In this document: piece by piece, positions 25,009 through 34,500 of the stretch
Numbering within the stretch: position 1 is the first letter of the stretch
How the letters are laid out: the number at the start of each line of letters is the position of its first letter
Assembly: GCF_039538145.1 (NCBI RefSeq)
Contig: NZ_BAABBV010000001.1
Coordinates: forward strand, 2,046,001 to 2,110,000
Direction of reading: 5' to 3'
DNA from: Gryllotalpicola daejeonensis
Lineage (GTDB): Bacteria > Actinomycetota > Actinomycetes > Actinomycetales > Microbacteriaceae
DNA length: 64,000 nucleotides
The notes under the pieces: model-generated
The model's database searches: none
What the model saw: only the letters and a program-made list of their open reading frames with translations
Told to the model about the DNA's origin: nothing
Position numbers and translations under genes: made by a program

Positions 25009-25944
25009 ATGTCTACTGCGGTCACGCTGAACGCGTCGCAACAGACACTGAGCAGGGCGTCCGCCTGGGCCAGGCGGGCGCCCCTGCTGCCGGCGCTGAT
25101 CTTCATGATCATCGTCACGCAGCTGCCCTTCGTCGCGACGCTCGTCATCTCGTTCGTGCGCTGGAATGCGCTGTACCCGAACGACATCGGCTTCGGGTGG
25201 TTCACCAACTACGCGGCCGTGTTCACCGATGCGACCATGCTGCGGTCCGTCATCACGACAGTCGTCCTGACCGTCGCCGTGGTGCTCATCAGCCTGGTTC
25301 TCGGCCTGATCATCGCGATCCTGCTCGACCGGAAGTTCTTCGGCCGCGGCTTCGTGCGCACGATCATGATCGCGCCGTTCCTGATCGTGCCTGTCGCTGC
25401 GGCGCTGATCTGGAAGCACGCGATCTTCAACCCGTCGTACGGGTTGCTGAACGGCACGCTGACCTGGATCTGGGGGCTGTTCGGCCACGCCTCGAGCGCA
25501 CCCCAGCCCGACTGGATCAGCTCACAGCCACTCGGCGCGATCATTGCCGCGCTCGTATGGCAGTGGACGCCGTTCATGATGCTGATCCTGCTCGCGGGCC
25601 TGCAGGGCCGCCCGCTCGACGTCATTGAGGCCGCGCGCATCGATGGCGCCGATGAGTGGCAGATCTTCCGCCACATGACGTTGCCGCACCTGCGGCAGTA
25701 CCTCGAGCTGGCGGCGCTGCTCGGCTGCATCTACCTGGTGCAGAACTTCGACGCGGTGTTCACGATCACGAGCGGCGGCCTCGGCACCGCAAACCTGCCG
25801 TACACGATCTATCAGACCTTCTTCCAGGCGCACGACTACGGGCAGGCATCCGCCGCGGGCGTCGTCGTCGTGATCGGTTCGATGATCGTCGCGACGTTCG
25901 TGCTGCGCACCGTGTCGTCGCTGTTGCGAGAGGACAAGCGATGA
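25009..25944 (+). CDS. ABC transporter permease (MalF/UgpA type)
   Basis: Inner-membrane permease of 311 aa with six main spans and the BPD_transp_1 domain. The EAA loop reads DVIEAARIDGADEWQIFRHMTLPHL (residues ~205-229), which docks the ATPase. The gene starts 10 bp after the binding-protein stop and overlaps the next permease by 4 nt (ATGA). No ATP-binding subunit gene is present in the cluster, as in many actinobacterial CUT1 systems served by a shared MsiK-type ATPase encoded elsewhere. Confidence 0.9.
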   Translation: MSTAVTLNASQQTLSRASAWARRAPLLPALIFMIIVTQLPFVATLVISFVRWNALYPNDIGFGWFTNYAAVFTDATMLRSVITTVVLTVAVVLISLVLGLIIAILLDRKFFGRGFVRTIMIAPFLIVPVAAALIWKHAIFNPSYGLLNGTLTWIWGLFGHASSAPQPDWISSQPLGAIIAALVWQWTPFMMLILLAGLQGRPLDVIEAARIDGADEWQIFRHMTLPHLRQYLELAALLGCIYLVQNFDAVFTITSGGLGTANLPYTIYQTFFQAHDYGQASAAGVVVVIGSMIVATFVLRTVSSLLREDKR

Positions 25945-26855
25945 TGGCACTCACCAGCGAACGAGCGGATGCCGCAGGCATCCGTCGCCGCCCAGGGGCG
26001 CCCGCAGGGCGCACGGTCTCCATGCGCTCACGCGAGCGGCGTCGCACCGTCGGTCTCGGCATCGTCGCGTGGATCATCGGCCTGATCTTCTTCGGGCCGA
26101 TCGTGTGGATGCTGCTGACCTCGCTGCACAGCGAGACCACCGCGGCGACCAACCCGCCCAGCCTGTTCGCGCCGCTGACGCTGTCGTCGTACGCGAACTT
26201 CTTCGGGGCGGCGTCAGGCGCGAGTCCCTGGCCGCCGCTGATCAACTCGATTTCGATGAGCATCGGGTCGACCGCGATCGTCCTGATCCTGTCGATTCCG
26301 GCCGCCTACGCGCTCGCCATCCGGCCGGTGCGCAAGTGGTCTGACGTCATGTTCTTCTTCCTGACCACGAAGATGCTGCCGATGGTCGCCGGGCTGCTGC
26401 CGGTCTACCTGATCGCCAAGTCGCTCGGCCTGCTCGACACGGTCGGGCTGATGATCATCATCTACACCTCGATGAACCTTCCGATCGCGGTCTGGATGAT
26501 GCGGTCGTTCTTCGCCGAGATCCCTCTCGAAGTGATCGAGGCGGCTCAAGTCGACGGCGCCGGGCTGCTGCTCACGTTCCGCCGCATCATCGTGCCGCTC
26601 TCATCGCCCGGCATCATCGCGACGGCGCTGATCTGCTTCATCTTCAGCTGGAACGAGCTGCTCTTCGCGAGCGTGCTGACGAGCACCACCTCGTACACGG
26701 CGCCGGTGTTCCTGACGTCGTTCGTCACGTCAGAGGGACTGTTCCTGTCGAAGGTGTGCGCCGCGTCGATCGCGATCTCATTGCCCGTGCTGGCCGCGGG
26801 CTTCGCCGCGCAGGACAAGCTGGTGCAGGGTCTGTCGCTGGGCGCGATCAAGTAA
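25941..26855 (+). CDS. ABC transporter permease (MalG/UgpE type)
   Basis: Second permease of the polyol importer, 304 aa, six spans; its EAA loop is EVIEAAQVDGAGLLLTFRRIIVPL (residues ~196-219). It has a charged N-terminal extension of ~30 residues before TM1. The gene overlaps its partner (ATGA at 25941-25944), and the operon ends in two hairpins built from the GGATGCC motif immediately after the stop codon. Confidence 0.9.
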   Translation: MMALTSERADAAGIRRRPGAPAGRTVSMRSRERRRTVGLGIVAWIIGLIFFGPIVWMLLTSLHSETTAATNPPSLFAPLTLSSYANFFGAASGASPWPPLINSISMSIGSTAIVLILSIPAAYALAIRPVRKWSDVMFFFLTTKMLPMVAGLLPVYLIAKSLGLLDTVGLMIIIYTSMNLPIAVWMMRSFFAEIPLEVIEAAQVDGAGLLLTFRRIIVPLSSPGIIATALICFIFSWNELLFASVLTSTTSYTAPVFLTSFVTSEGLFLSKVCAASIAISLPVLAAGFAAQDKLVQGLSLGAIK

Positions 26856-26876
26856 GGGGATGCCAGTGGCATCCCC
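26856..26876 (+). terminator. Terminator built from inverted GGATGCC, first copy
   Basis: GGGGATGCC (26856-26864), loop AGT, GGCATCCCC (26868-26876), then GTTTG. It starts directly after the permease stop codon. Confidence 0.85.
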
Positions 26877-26893
26877 GTTTGATCGCGCGAGGC

Positions 26894-26918
26894 GCGCGGA
26901 TGCCAGTGGCATCCGCGC
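26894..26918. terminator. Terminator built from inverted GGATGCC, second copy
   Basis: GCGCGGATGCC (26894-26904), loop AGT, GGCATCCGCGC (26908-26918): an 11-bp stem with the same core and loop as the hairpin 17 bp upstream. It also faces the convergent gene ending at 26940. Confidence 0.85.
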
Positions 26919-26939
26919 ACCTCTCGAGGATCAGTCCGA

Positions 26940-27386
26940 CTAGCTCAGCACAGGGCCGTCGAGTGTGTCGGGCTCGCGGCCTGCGGCGTGGGTGTGTGCA
27001 TGCGCATCGATCTCGTAGCTCGCGCCGCTCTCTGGGCAGATGCGGTAGGTGTGGCCGGTCGCCTCGTCGACGTGCACCTCGTGGCGGCTGACCGCATGGT
27101 GGCAGACCGGGCACAGCTCGTCGACGACGCCCGGGTTCGGGTCGTCGCGCTCGTCGAGCTCGTAGGGGCCGAGGTTCGAGGGGCCGAGGATCGGGACGAG
27201 CTTGTCGTCGATCCAGGTCGTCGCCTTCGCGACGCCGTTGGCGACCGGGTTGTCGTGGGGGGTCTGGGCTTCCGTGTCGGTGGTGGGCGCCTTGTGCACC
27301 GCATCCTCGTTCTCACGGCCGGCCTCGGGCTGGCCCTCACGCCCGGTGTGGTTGGACATGTCCGTGTTCTCGTTGGCCGTATCCAT
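26940..27386 (-). CDS. Small acidic protein with Cys-rich ribbon, unknown function
   Basis: About 148 aa, not recognised. The N-terminal half is hydrophilic and probably disordered (Glu/Asn/Thr-rich); a short conserved-looking core NGVAKATTWIDDKLVPILGP follows. The C-terminal half contains CPVCHH, then C in YRICPESG, interleaved with several His, which could bind a metal, although only three cysteines are visible. The ATG at 27386 lies 6 nt after a -10-like TAACAT; an in-frame ATG at 27395 also exists. It is convergent with the polyol ABC operon and divergent from the alcohol dehydrogenase. Confidence 0.6.
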   Translation of the reverse strand: MDTANENTDMSNHTGREGQPEAGRENEDAVHKAPTTDTEAQTPHDNPVANGVAKATTWIDDKLVPILGPSNLGPYELDERDDPNPGVVDELCPVCHHAVSRHEVHVDEATGHTYRICPESGASYEIDAHAHTHAAGREPDTLDGPVLS

Positions 27387-27487
27387 GGCGGCCATGTTAG
27401 GAGCGTCGGGCGCTGGCCGCGTCGGGCTTGACAGGGTAATTTCAGCGCCGTGCGGGCTCTCGAGACCGCCCGCGCAGGAGGCGCAAC

Positions 27488-28543
27488 ATGAAGGCACTCG
27501 TCTACCACGGCCCTGGGGAGAAGTCGTGGGAGGAGGTGCCCGACCCCGTCATCCTGAAACCGACCGACGCGATCGTGAAGATCGACACGACGACGATCTG
27601 CGGCACCGACCTGCACATTCTGAAGGGCGACGTTCCCGCTGTGACGCCGGGCCGGATTCTGGGCCACGAGGGCGTCGGAACGATCATGGCGGTCGGCTCA
27701 GCCGTGACCGATCTCGCCGTCGGCGACCACGTGATCATCTCGTGCGTGTCGGCCTGCGGGAAGTGCGACTTCTGCAAGCGAGGCGTGTATTCGCACTGCC
27801 GCGCAGACGAGGGTGCCCCAGGCATCGGCTGGATCTTCGGGCACCTGATCGACGGCACCCAGGCGGAGTACGTCCGCGTGCCGTTCGCCGAGACCTCGCT
27901 GTACCGCGTGCCCACGGGCGTGCCGGACGAACTGGCGGTGCTGATCAGCGACATTCTGCCGACGGGGCACGAGATCGGGGTGCGCTATGGGGCGGTCGCG
28001 CCCGGCGACGTCGTCGCGGTGATCGGCGCGGGGCCCGTGGGGTTGGCGGCAATGGCGACCGCGGGGCTCTACGGGCCGTCACGGGTGATCGCAATCGACA
28101 CCGACGCGAACCGGGTCGAGCAGGCGAAGCGCTTCGGGGCGACCGACGGCGTCGTCGCGACGGATGCCGATTGGAGGGAGCAGGTGTTCGCGTTGACGGA
28201 CGGGCTCGGCGTTGATGTCGCGATCGAGGCCGTGGGGATTCCTCGCACCTGGGACATGTCGCTCGAGCTGGTGCGGCCCGCAGGCCACGTTGCCAATGTC
28301 GGCGTGCACGGAGCGCCCGTGACGTTCAACCTCGATCAGAAGTGGATCGAGAACATCACCGTCACGACCGGCCTGGTCAACACCGACACCTCGCCGATGC
28401 TCATCAAGCTGCTCGCGCAGGGGAAGCTCGACGTCGCAGGATTCGTGTCGCACCACTTCGCGCTCGACGACATCCTGTCGGCCTACGACACCTTCGGTCG
28501 CGCCGCCGAGACGAAGGCCCTGAAGGTCATCCTGACCGCGTGA
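27488..28543 (+). CDS. Zinc-dependent alcohol dehydrogenase
   Basis: Medium-chain Zn alcohol/polyol dehydrogenase, 351 aa. The catalytic zinc ligands are in ICGTDLHI (Cys) and GHEGVG (His-Glu). The structural zinc site is the four-Cys lobe CGKCDFCKRGVYSHC near residues 95-110. The Rossmann motif is VVAVIGAGPVGLAAM near 180, with Asp in VIAIDTDANR indicating NAD preference. The VSHHFALDDILSAYDTF C-terminus is typical. An upstream GGAGG is 6 nt before the ATG. It may belong functionally to the nearby polyol genes, but it has its own promoter region. Confidence 0.9.
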   Translation: MKALVYHGPGEKSWEEVPDPVILKPTDAIVKIDTTTICGTDLHILKGDVPAVTPGRILGHEGVGTIMAVGSAVTDLAVGDHVIISCVSACGKCDFCKRGVYSHCRADEGAPGIGWIFGHLIDGTQAEYVRVPFAETSLYRVPTGVPDELAVLISDILPTGHEIGVRYGAVAPGDVVAVIGAGPVGLAAMATAGLYGPSRVIAIDTDANRVEQAKRFGATDGVVATDADWREQVFALTDGLGVDVAIEAVGIPRTWDMSLELVRPAGHVANVGVHGAPVTFNLDQKWIENITVTTGLVNTDTSPMLIKLLAQGKLDVAGFVSHHFALDDILSAYDTFGRAAETKALKVILTA

Positions 28544-28627
28544 GGGATGCGTGGGCGGGAGTCGCGTGCCGTGCCGCTGCGCCCGTCTGCGCCCTGCCCC
28601 GCCCGCGACGCGCCATCCGCGCCGAAA

Positions 28628-28674
28628 CGTGCCTAACTGCGGGATCGAGCGAGCAATTCCCGCAGTTCGGCACG
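28628..28674. terminator. Hairpin overlapping the 3' end of the small membrane-protein gene
   Basis: CGTGCC (28628-28633) pairs with GGCACG (28669-28674), and ACTGCGGGA (28636-28644) with TCCCGCAGT (28658-28666). It serves both the alcohol dehydrogenase and the convergent gene ending at 28633, whose last ~13 codons lie inside the hairpin. Confidence 0.65.
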
Positions 28675-29046
28675 TCTCGAGAGAACACGAAGCGCCAGAA
28701 TCGCGAAGATCACCATGCCGGTGAGCGTGAGACCCGCGAGCCCGACGATGGCGATGCGCAATGCCGCGGGAACGACCCCGGAGTCGTGCCTGAGATCGAG
28801 CGCGACTTCGAAGACCACTCCGGCGGCAAAGCACGCCGCAGACGAGACGACGGCGCAGATGAGCGCCGGCCAGAATCGCGCCCACTCACCGAACTCGCGC
28901 GCCCGCCGGCGTAGGGCGACCAATGCAACCCCGAAATAAAGACAGATCCCGAATGGCAGGATGCTCGGCCCGAACCACGCCGTACCGAGAACCACAAGCG
29001 TGGCGCCTGCAATCAACCCGCTGAGGGCGTGCCGCCGTGCCGTCAC
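28633..29046 (-). CDS. Small four-span membrane protein, paralogue of the next gene
   Basis: A 137-aa hydrophobic protein with four predicted spans and Arg-rich loops (VALVALRRRAREFGEWARFW). It is similar throughout to the product of 29105-29509: MT.RR start, the F.G..LVAL.RR loop, W..FW.A, then A.DL and a final IG(L/F)AALTLTGMV-like span. It therefore arose by tandem duplication. Function is unknown. The last residues (AELRELLARSRS) are encoded inside a terminator hairpin. Confidence 0.6.
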   Translation of the reverse strand: MTARRHALSGLIAGATLVVLGTAWFGPSILPFGICLYFGVALVALRRRAREFGEWARFWPALICAVVSSAACFAAGVVFEVALDLRHDSGVVPAALRIAIVGLAGLTLTGMVIFAILALRVLSRRAELRELLARSRS

Positions 29047-29104
29047 TCGTGCGCCCGCGTGCTGGATGCTTCGCCGAGGGGTGCCATGAAGGGCGAATCC
29101 GCGT

Positions 29105-29509
29105 TCATTCAGCCGTTACGGCCCCCCTCGGCGCGGAGCTTGGGCTCGCGCCGCGAAGCACCAGCACCGAGAAGGCCACGACACCGGCGACCGCCAGTGC
29201 CGCGAAGCCGATCAAGCCGACGCTCACGAACGGCGGCACCGCTTGGAAGTCGTCGGCAAGGTCGAACGCCGTCGCGAAGCAGACGAATGCGCCCGCGCCG
29301 GCGGCGACCGTGCCGACAGCAGCACCGGCCGCCCACCAGAAGCCGCCCCAGCTGCCGCGGTGACGCTCCCGGCGATATAGAGCAACGAGCCCGAACACGA
29401 AGTAGGCGATCAACGTGGCAATCGCGGACCCCACGCCGAAAAAGGCGCCGGTCAGTAGAAGCCCGCCGCACACGATCCAGCCGGTGACGGTCAGACGCCG
29501 CGTGGTCAT
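29105..29509 (-). CDS. Small four-span membrane protein, tandem paralogue
   Basis: A 134-aa membrane protein with four predicted spans, the upstream member of a tandem pair with 28633-29046 (58 bp apart). The ATG 29509 is preceded by AGGAGGTGGCG, a strong ribosome site. The central loop (LVALYRRERHRGSWGGFW) and the acidic linker FDLADDFQAVPP before span three are shared features. No functional family is recognised. Confidence 0.65.
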   Translation of the reverse strand: MTTRRLTVTGWIVCGGLLLTGAFFGVGSAIATLIAYFVFGLVALYRRERHRGSWGGFWWAAGAAVGTVAAGAGAFVCFATAFDLADDFQAVPPFVSVGLIGFAALAVAGVVAFSVLVLRGASPSSAPRGAVTAE

Positions 29510-29545
29510 CGCCACCTCCTCACGCTGAGTGTGGCGGCTCGAGCG

Positions 29546-30220
29546 TCAGGCGTCCACCTCCACTAGCGGGGTCAGCTTCTCGAGGTCGGCGGCGAGGCCG
29601 ATGTCGTAGACGCGGACCTCGCCGGCGAAGTCGCGCGCCGGAGGCAGAAGCAGGCCGGCCTTCGCGCCGCCGAACGTGACCGTGACGTCGGCACGCAGCA
29701 CCGCCGCCGGGTCGGGCACCTCGCCGCTGTCGGGGTGGATGCCGCTCGGAATGTCGACCGCCACCACCAGACCCGACGGCTTCGCAGCGGCGATCGCCGC
29801 CACCAGCTCTCGGGCGTCTCCGCGCAGTCGCGGGTCGGCGCTGGTCCCCGTCCCAAGAATCCCGTCGACGATGAGATCGGCGGATGCCGCGAGCTTCGCC
29901 GCCCCGCCCGACACGACGGTGGCACCGGCGGCGAGCGCGGCGGCGAGACCTTCCTCATGCACCCGGCTCGACGCACGCACCAGCTCGACGCGCGCCCCCT
30001 GCTGCGCGAGCGTGGCGGCCGCGAACAGCGCATCGCCGCCGTTGTTGCCACCGCCCACGAGCACGACCACCCGTGCGTGAGCGGGCGAGACGCCTTCGCC
30101 CTCAAGCATCCGATCGCATTCACGTGCCAGCGCGGCGGACGCGCGCTCCATCAGCGGCTCGCCCGCAGCCAGGTGCGGTGCCTCGGCGTCGCGCACCTGC
30201 TGCGCACCCCAGCCCTTCAT
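29546..30220 (-). CDS. nnrE: NAD(P)HX epimerase (YjeF N-domain)
   Basis: Stand-alone YjeF_N protein of 224 aa. It epimerises the damaged hydrated cofactors (R)-NAD(P)HX so that the ATP/ADP-dependent dehydratase NnrD can repair them. Signature elements are VVLVGGGNNGGDALFAAATLA (residues ~52-72), LIVDGILGTG with its phosphate-binding Asp, and VAVDIPSGIHPDSGEV. The NnrD kinase-like domain often fused to it is absent, so the dehydratase must be elsewhere. Confidence 0.92.
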   Translation of the reverse strand: MKGWGAQQVRDAEAPHLAAGEPLMERASAALARECDRMLEGEGVSPAHARVVVLVGGGNNGGDALFAAATLAQQGARVELVRASSRVHEEGLAAALAAGATVVSGGAAKLAASADLIVDGILGTGTSADPRLRGDARELVAAIAAAKPSGLVVAVDIPSGIHPDSGEVPDPAAVLRADVTVTFGGAKAGLLLPPARDFAGEVRVYDIGLAADLEKLTPLVEVDA

Positions 30221-30266
30221 CGACAGAGCCCGTTCAGCAGCACGTCCCCATCGTCACCACAGCACG

Positions 30267-31502
30267 TCATGACTTCAGTGAACTCGTGATCGTGAACTTC
30301 GCGTTGCGCGCGACCTGGCGCGTCTCGCCGACGAGCCGCCGCAGCGTCGGCTGGTAGCGCAGATGGGAGTTGAAGACGACGCGCAGCTCGCCGCCGGGGG
30401 CGAGCACGCGTGCGGCATCCGTGATCAGGCGGATGCCGACGTCTGCCGTCACCGTCGTACCGGAATGGAACGGCGGGTTGAGCACGATGAGCTCAGCGCT
30501 CGCATCGGGCAGCGACCCGAGCGCGTCGTCGCGCACGACCGTGACGCGGTCGTCGAGGTGGTTGAGTTTCATCGTTTCGCGAGCGGATGCCACGGCCGCA
30601 GCCGATTGATCAGAGGCCAGCACCCGCAGGCCGGGGCGTGCTGACGCGAGCGCCGCCGCGAGGATTCCCGTGCCGCACCCGAGGTCGATCGCGGTCGTGG
30701 CCCGCGGGTTCGCGTCGGCCAGGTGGTCGAGCAGGAACCGGGTGCCGATGTCGAGGGATGCGCCGGCGAAGACTCCGCCGTGGGCGGAGACCATGATGCC
30801 GGGCGGGTCGATGACGGCGGTCTTCGGCCAGCGGGATCTCCATTCCGCTTCGCCGAGTCGATCAGCGCGCTCCGCTTCGCGGTGCCCACCAGCGCTCGGC
30901 GTTTCGCTGGCCGACTCGCGCGCAGCGCGAATGCAGACCGAAGCCGTCAGCACGCGGGCCTTCTGGCGGGCGAGGCCCGCCCGCACCTCGCCGAAGTGCC
31001 GGCCGAGCACGTCGTTCTGCGCGAGCGTCATGTGCTTGACCATGCCGCCGGCCAACACGACCACGTCGGGCACGGCATGCTCGGCGATCAGGGCCGCCCA
31101 CTCATCCAGCTGGTCGAGCGACTTCGGCAGGCGCAGCAGCACCAGTGAGGCATCCGCCACCAGCTCCGGAACCAGCCCGAGCGACGTGAACGAATCCGAG
31201 AACCCCAGCCGGTCGGCATTGGCGGCCAGCGCCCGCTCACCGAGCAGCGGGTCCTGGTGAACCCGCACCGGGCTGGCGCCGAGCGAAACGGCGCCAAGCG
31301 TGAGCGCGCCGAACGCATCGCCGATGATGGCTACGGATCCTGGCGCGACCGCATCGGGTGAGTCCGCACCACTGGTGGGCGTGGCGAGAACGACCGCGGC
31401 GGTGTCGAGCAGCAGCCGATCGGCCGCATCGACGGCGACAAGGTTCGGCGCTTCGATGTCGGGCCAGCGGCGCAGCGCACTCAGATCGAGAGAGTCGCTC
31501 AC
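30267..31502 (-). CDS. RsmC/RlmG-type rRNA methyltransferase
   Basis: SAM-dependent methyltransferase of 411 aa with two tandem Rossmann domains as in RsmC/RlmG (guanine-N2 methylation of rRNA). The N-terminal domain is degenerate. The C-terminal domain has motif I AIDLGCGTGILAAAL and the catalytic LIVLNPPFHSG. The start GTG overlaps the helicase stop codon by 4 nt. Between the two domains the protein carries an Arg/Ala/Glu-rich stretch encoded by an inserted repeat (30837-30939), absent from what I expect for the family. The activity is inferred from the NPPF motif and domain layout. Confidence 0.82.
   Translation of the reverse strand: MSDSLDLSALRRWPDIEAPNLVAVDAADRLLLDTAAVVLATPTSGADSPDAVAPGSVAIIGDAFGALTLGAVSLGASPVRVHQDPLLGERALAANADRLGFSDSFTSLGLVPELVADASLVLLRLPKSLDQLDEWAALIAEHAVPDVVVLAGGMVKHMTLAQNDVLGRHFGEVRAGLARQKARVLTASVCIRAARESASETPSAGGHREAERADRLGEAEWRSRWPKTAVIDPPGIMVSAHGGVFAGASLDIGTRFLLDHLADANPRATTAIDLGCGTGILAAALASARPGLRVLASDQSAAAVASARETMKLNHLDDRVTVVRDDALGSLPDASAELIVLNPPFHSGTTVTADVGIRLITDAARVLAPGGELRVVFNSHLRYQPTLRRLVGETRQVARNAKFTITSSLKS
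30837..30939. repeat. Dispersed 'CTCCATTC' repeat inserted in frame in the methyltransferase gene
   Basis: This segment begins TCTCCATTCCGCTTCGCC and ends with GCGCGAATGCAGACC; the intergenic element at 37046-37116 begins TCTCCATTCGCTTCGCG and ends with GCCGAATGGAGGCC, with the same GAGTCGA and GGCCGACTC inner landmarks. Here it lies inside the coding frame and encodes a low-complexity linker. Confidence 0.7.
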
Positions 31503-34500
31503 AGCTCGAGCAGCCCCGCGATGTCGTCTGCCGTGAGCAGCTCGCTGAAGGTGCCATCGTCGTCGAGCACCTGGCCGAACAGCTCGGCTTTCTCGTCGCG
31601 CAGCTTCATCACCTTGTCTTCGATGGTGCCATCGGCGACGAGGCGGTAGACGTTGACCGATGCCGACTGACCGATGCGGTGCGCGCGGTCGACGGCCTGC
31701 GCCTCTGACGCCGGATTCCACCACGGGTCGAGCAGATAGACGTAGTCGGCCTCGGTCAGGTTGATGCCGAAGCCGCCGGCCTTGAGCGAGATGAGGAACA
31801 CCGGCGCCGTGCCCGACTTGAACCGTGAGATCACCTCGGCGCGGTTGGTGGTCGAGCCGTCGAGGTACTCGTAGTCGATGCCGGCCTGCTCGAGACGCTG
31901 CTCGACGCGGCCGAGGTACGACGTGAACTGGCTGAACACGAGCGCGCGGTGGCCCTCTGCCACGACCTCGTCGAGGTTCTCGAGCAAGGCGTCGAGCTTC
32001 GCGCTCGGCACCCCCGCGTACTGCTCGTCGATCAGCGAGGCATCCAGCGCGAGCATGCGCAGCAGCGTCAACGAGCGGAACAGGATGAACTTCTGCTTCT
32101 CGAGGTCGCTCTTGACCAGCCCGAGCAGCTTCTGCCGCTCGCGCTGCAGGAACTGCTCGTAGAGGCGCCGGTGCTTCGGCGCCAGCTCGACCCTGATGAC
32201 CTGCTCCTGCTTGGCAGGAAGCTCGGGCGCGACGAGCGCCTTGGTGCGCCGCAGCAGGAAGGGCCGCACCCGCCGGCGCAGCCTGGCGATCACCCGCTGC
32301 GCGTCGGCGGTCGAGATGCCGGCCGGCACGACGTCGGGCCCGCGCACGTGCGACAGCGGGCGCACGTACTGCTCGGTGAAGCGCCGGATGCTCGGGAACA
32401 GCCCCGGCGCCACGATGTCGAGAATCGACCACAGCTCGAGCACGTTGTTCTCGAGCGGAGTGCCCGTGATCGCGAGCTTGAACGGAGCATCGAGCGCCTT
32501 CGCGCACTCGTGGGCGCGGCTGCGATGGTTCTTCACGAACTGCGCCTCGTCGAGCACGAGCCCCGCCCAGCGCACGTCTTCCACGTCGTCGAAGTCGAGC
32601 CGGAACAGGTTGTACGACATCACGATCACGTCGTGGCCGTTCGCGAGATCGGCGAGCTTGTTCTTCTCGCGCAGCTGAGTGCGGGTGACGGATGCCACGC
32701 GCAGGCCGGGCGCGAACCTGGCGGCCTCTGCGACCCAGTTCGAGACGACGGATGCCGGGGCGACGACGAGCCAGGGGGCACCGCTTCGAGACGCGCGCGG
32801 GTCCTGAGGAGCGCCGCGAAGCGTCGCGTCTCGAAGGGTCGCAAGCTCCGCGGGCTCCTCACCGATCGAGGCAAGGATCAGCGCGAGGGTCTGCAGCGTC
32901 TTCCCGAGCCCCATGTCGTCGGCGAGGATGCCACCCAGCCGGTGCTCGTAGAGATAGGACAGCCACGAGAACCCCGCGAGCTGGTACTCACGAAGCTCTG
33001 CGGTCAGACCGGCAGGTGGCGAGGGCGCCGCCGGCGGGGCATCCGTCAATGCCTTCACCTGGTCCTGCCAGGCGCGCGTCGCCTCTGAGAAATCGGCCAG
33101 GTCCTCGAAATCGCGCCACAGCTCGACCTGCGTGCGGTGCAGGGCCAGCTTGCCGGTCTCCCACTCCTTGAGCTCGCCGGCCTCCGCAATCAGCTCGCGC
33201 AAGCGATCGAACTCGGGCCGATTGAGGCTCAAGTGCGTGCCGTCGACGAGCATCAGGCGCGCTTTGCCGCCCGAGAGCGCCTTGAAGAGCGGCCCGAACG
33301 GCACGGTGTAGTCGCCGATCTGCACGGTGAAGCCGAGATCGAGCCAGTCGCGCTCGTCGCTCTCGACGGCGCGCACGGTGAAGGTCGGCGCCTCGGTGAG
33401 CTCGCGATAGTCGGGGCGCTTGCCGATGGTCTCGATGCGCACGCCCTCGAGCTGCTCGAGCTCGGGCACGACGCGCTCGACGAAGTCGGCCGCGTCGAAC
33501 TCGCGCAGCACCGTCGTGTCGGGGTAGCCGGCCTTCGTCTCGCCGGCGTCGAGCACGCGCCGCACCTCGCGCCCGACCGCGACCTCGAACAGGGCGTCGT
33601 GCGTGTCGCCCTGCCATTCCCAGATCAGCCGCAGCGCGTGCTCGGGCTCGAAGCCGAGCGTCAGCACCAACGTCGGCGGTTCGAGGGTGGGCAGCTCGAC
33701 GCTGCCGCCGCCGTCGAAGGCGACATCGGCCAGGCGCGGATAGAACTCGGTGAAGAACTCGTCGCGATCGGATGCGGGAACGACCAGCTCGCCTGCCTCG
33801 AGCAGGGCCCTCGCCTCGGCGCCGAGCGGGTGCGCCAGGGGGCCGAGCCTGATGACGGATTCCTTGGCGCCGACCCACTCGATCGAGAACAGCCCGTGGC
33901 GGCCGATCGCCCCGACCGCGGCCGGCGCCTCACTCGGGTCCGACTTTCCGTCGAACGTGACACCGGCGAGCACCCGCACGTCGCCCGTGCGCGCGCTCTC
34001 CTCAAGGCGGGCGGAGATCTGCGCAGAGTCAGCGCGAACGACCGAGCCGCTCTGGCCGACGAGCTCGATGCCGCGGGCGCGGGCGTCGTCGAGCAGGGTC
34101 CACAGCAGCGGGCTCTCGAACTCTTCCAGCACGAGCCGCTTCGCGTCTTGCCCGATGTAGCGCGGCTGACTGGCGCGTGCGAGCGCAGCGAACTCGCCGA
34201 ACCACCGCGCCTGATGCGGGTCATAGCGGTAGCCGGAGAGGTCGTAGCCGATCTTCGACCAGTCGGTCTCGGCCGCGACCCACCCGCGGGCGCCGGGGCT
34301 GGCGATGCGCAGGGTGATCACGAGCAGCCCGCTCGACTTGGCGGTCGCGGTCTGGGTGGTCTCGTTCGCGTGCCCCCAGCGACCGAGGCTGCGCCGCACC
34401 CGCTCACGCACCTCGAACTGCAGCGCGAGCGGCACGGTGCGCTCGGGGTTCGGCGGGTGCGCGACGGTCGGCGAGGTCACTGCGGCACCAGCGCCCACGC

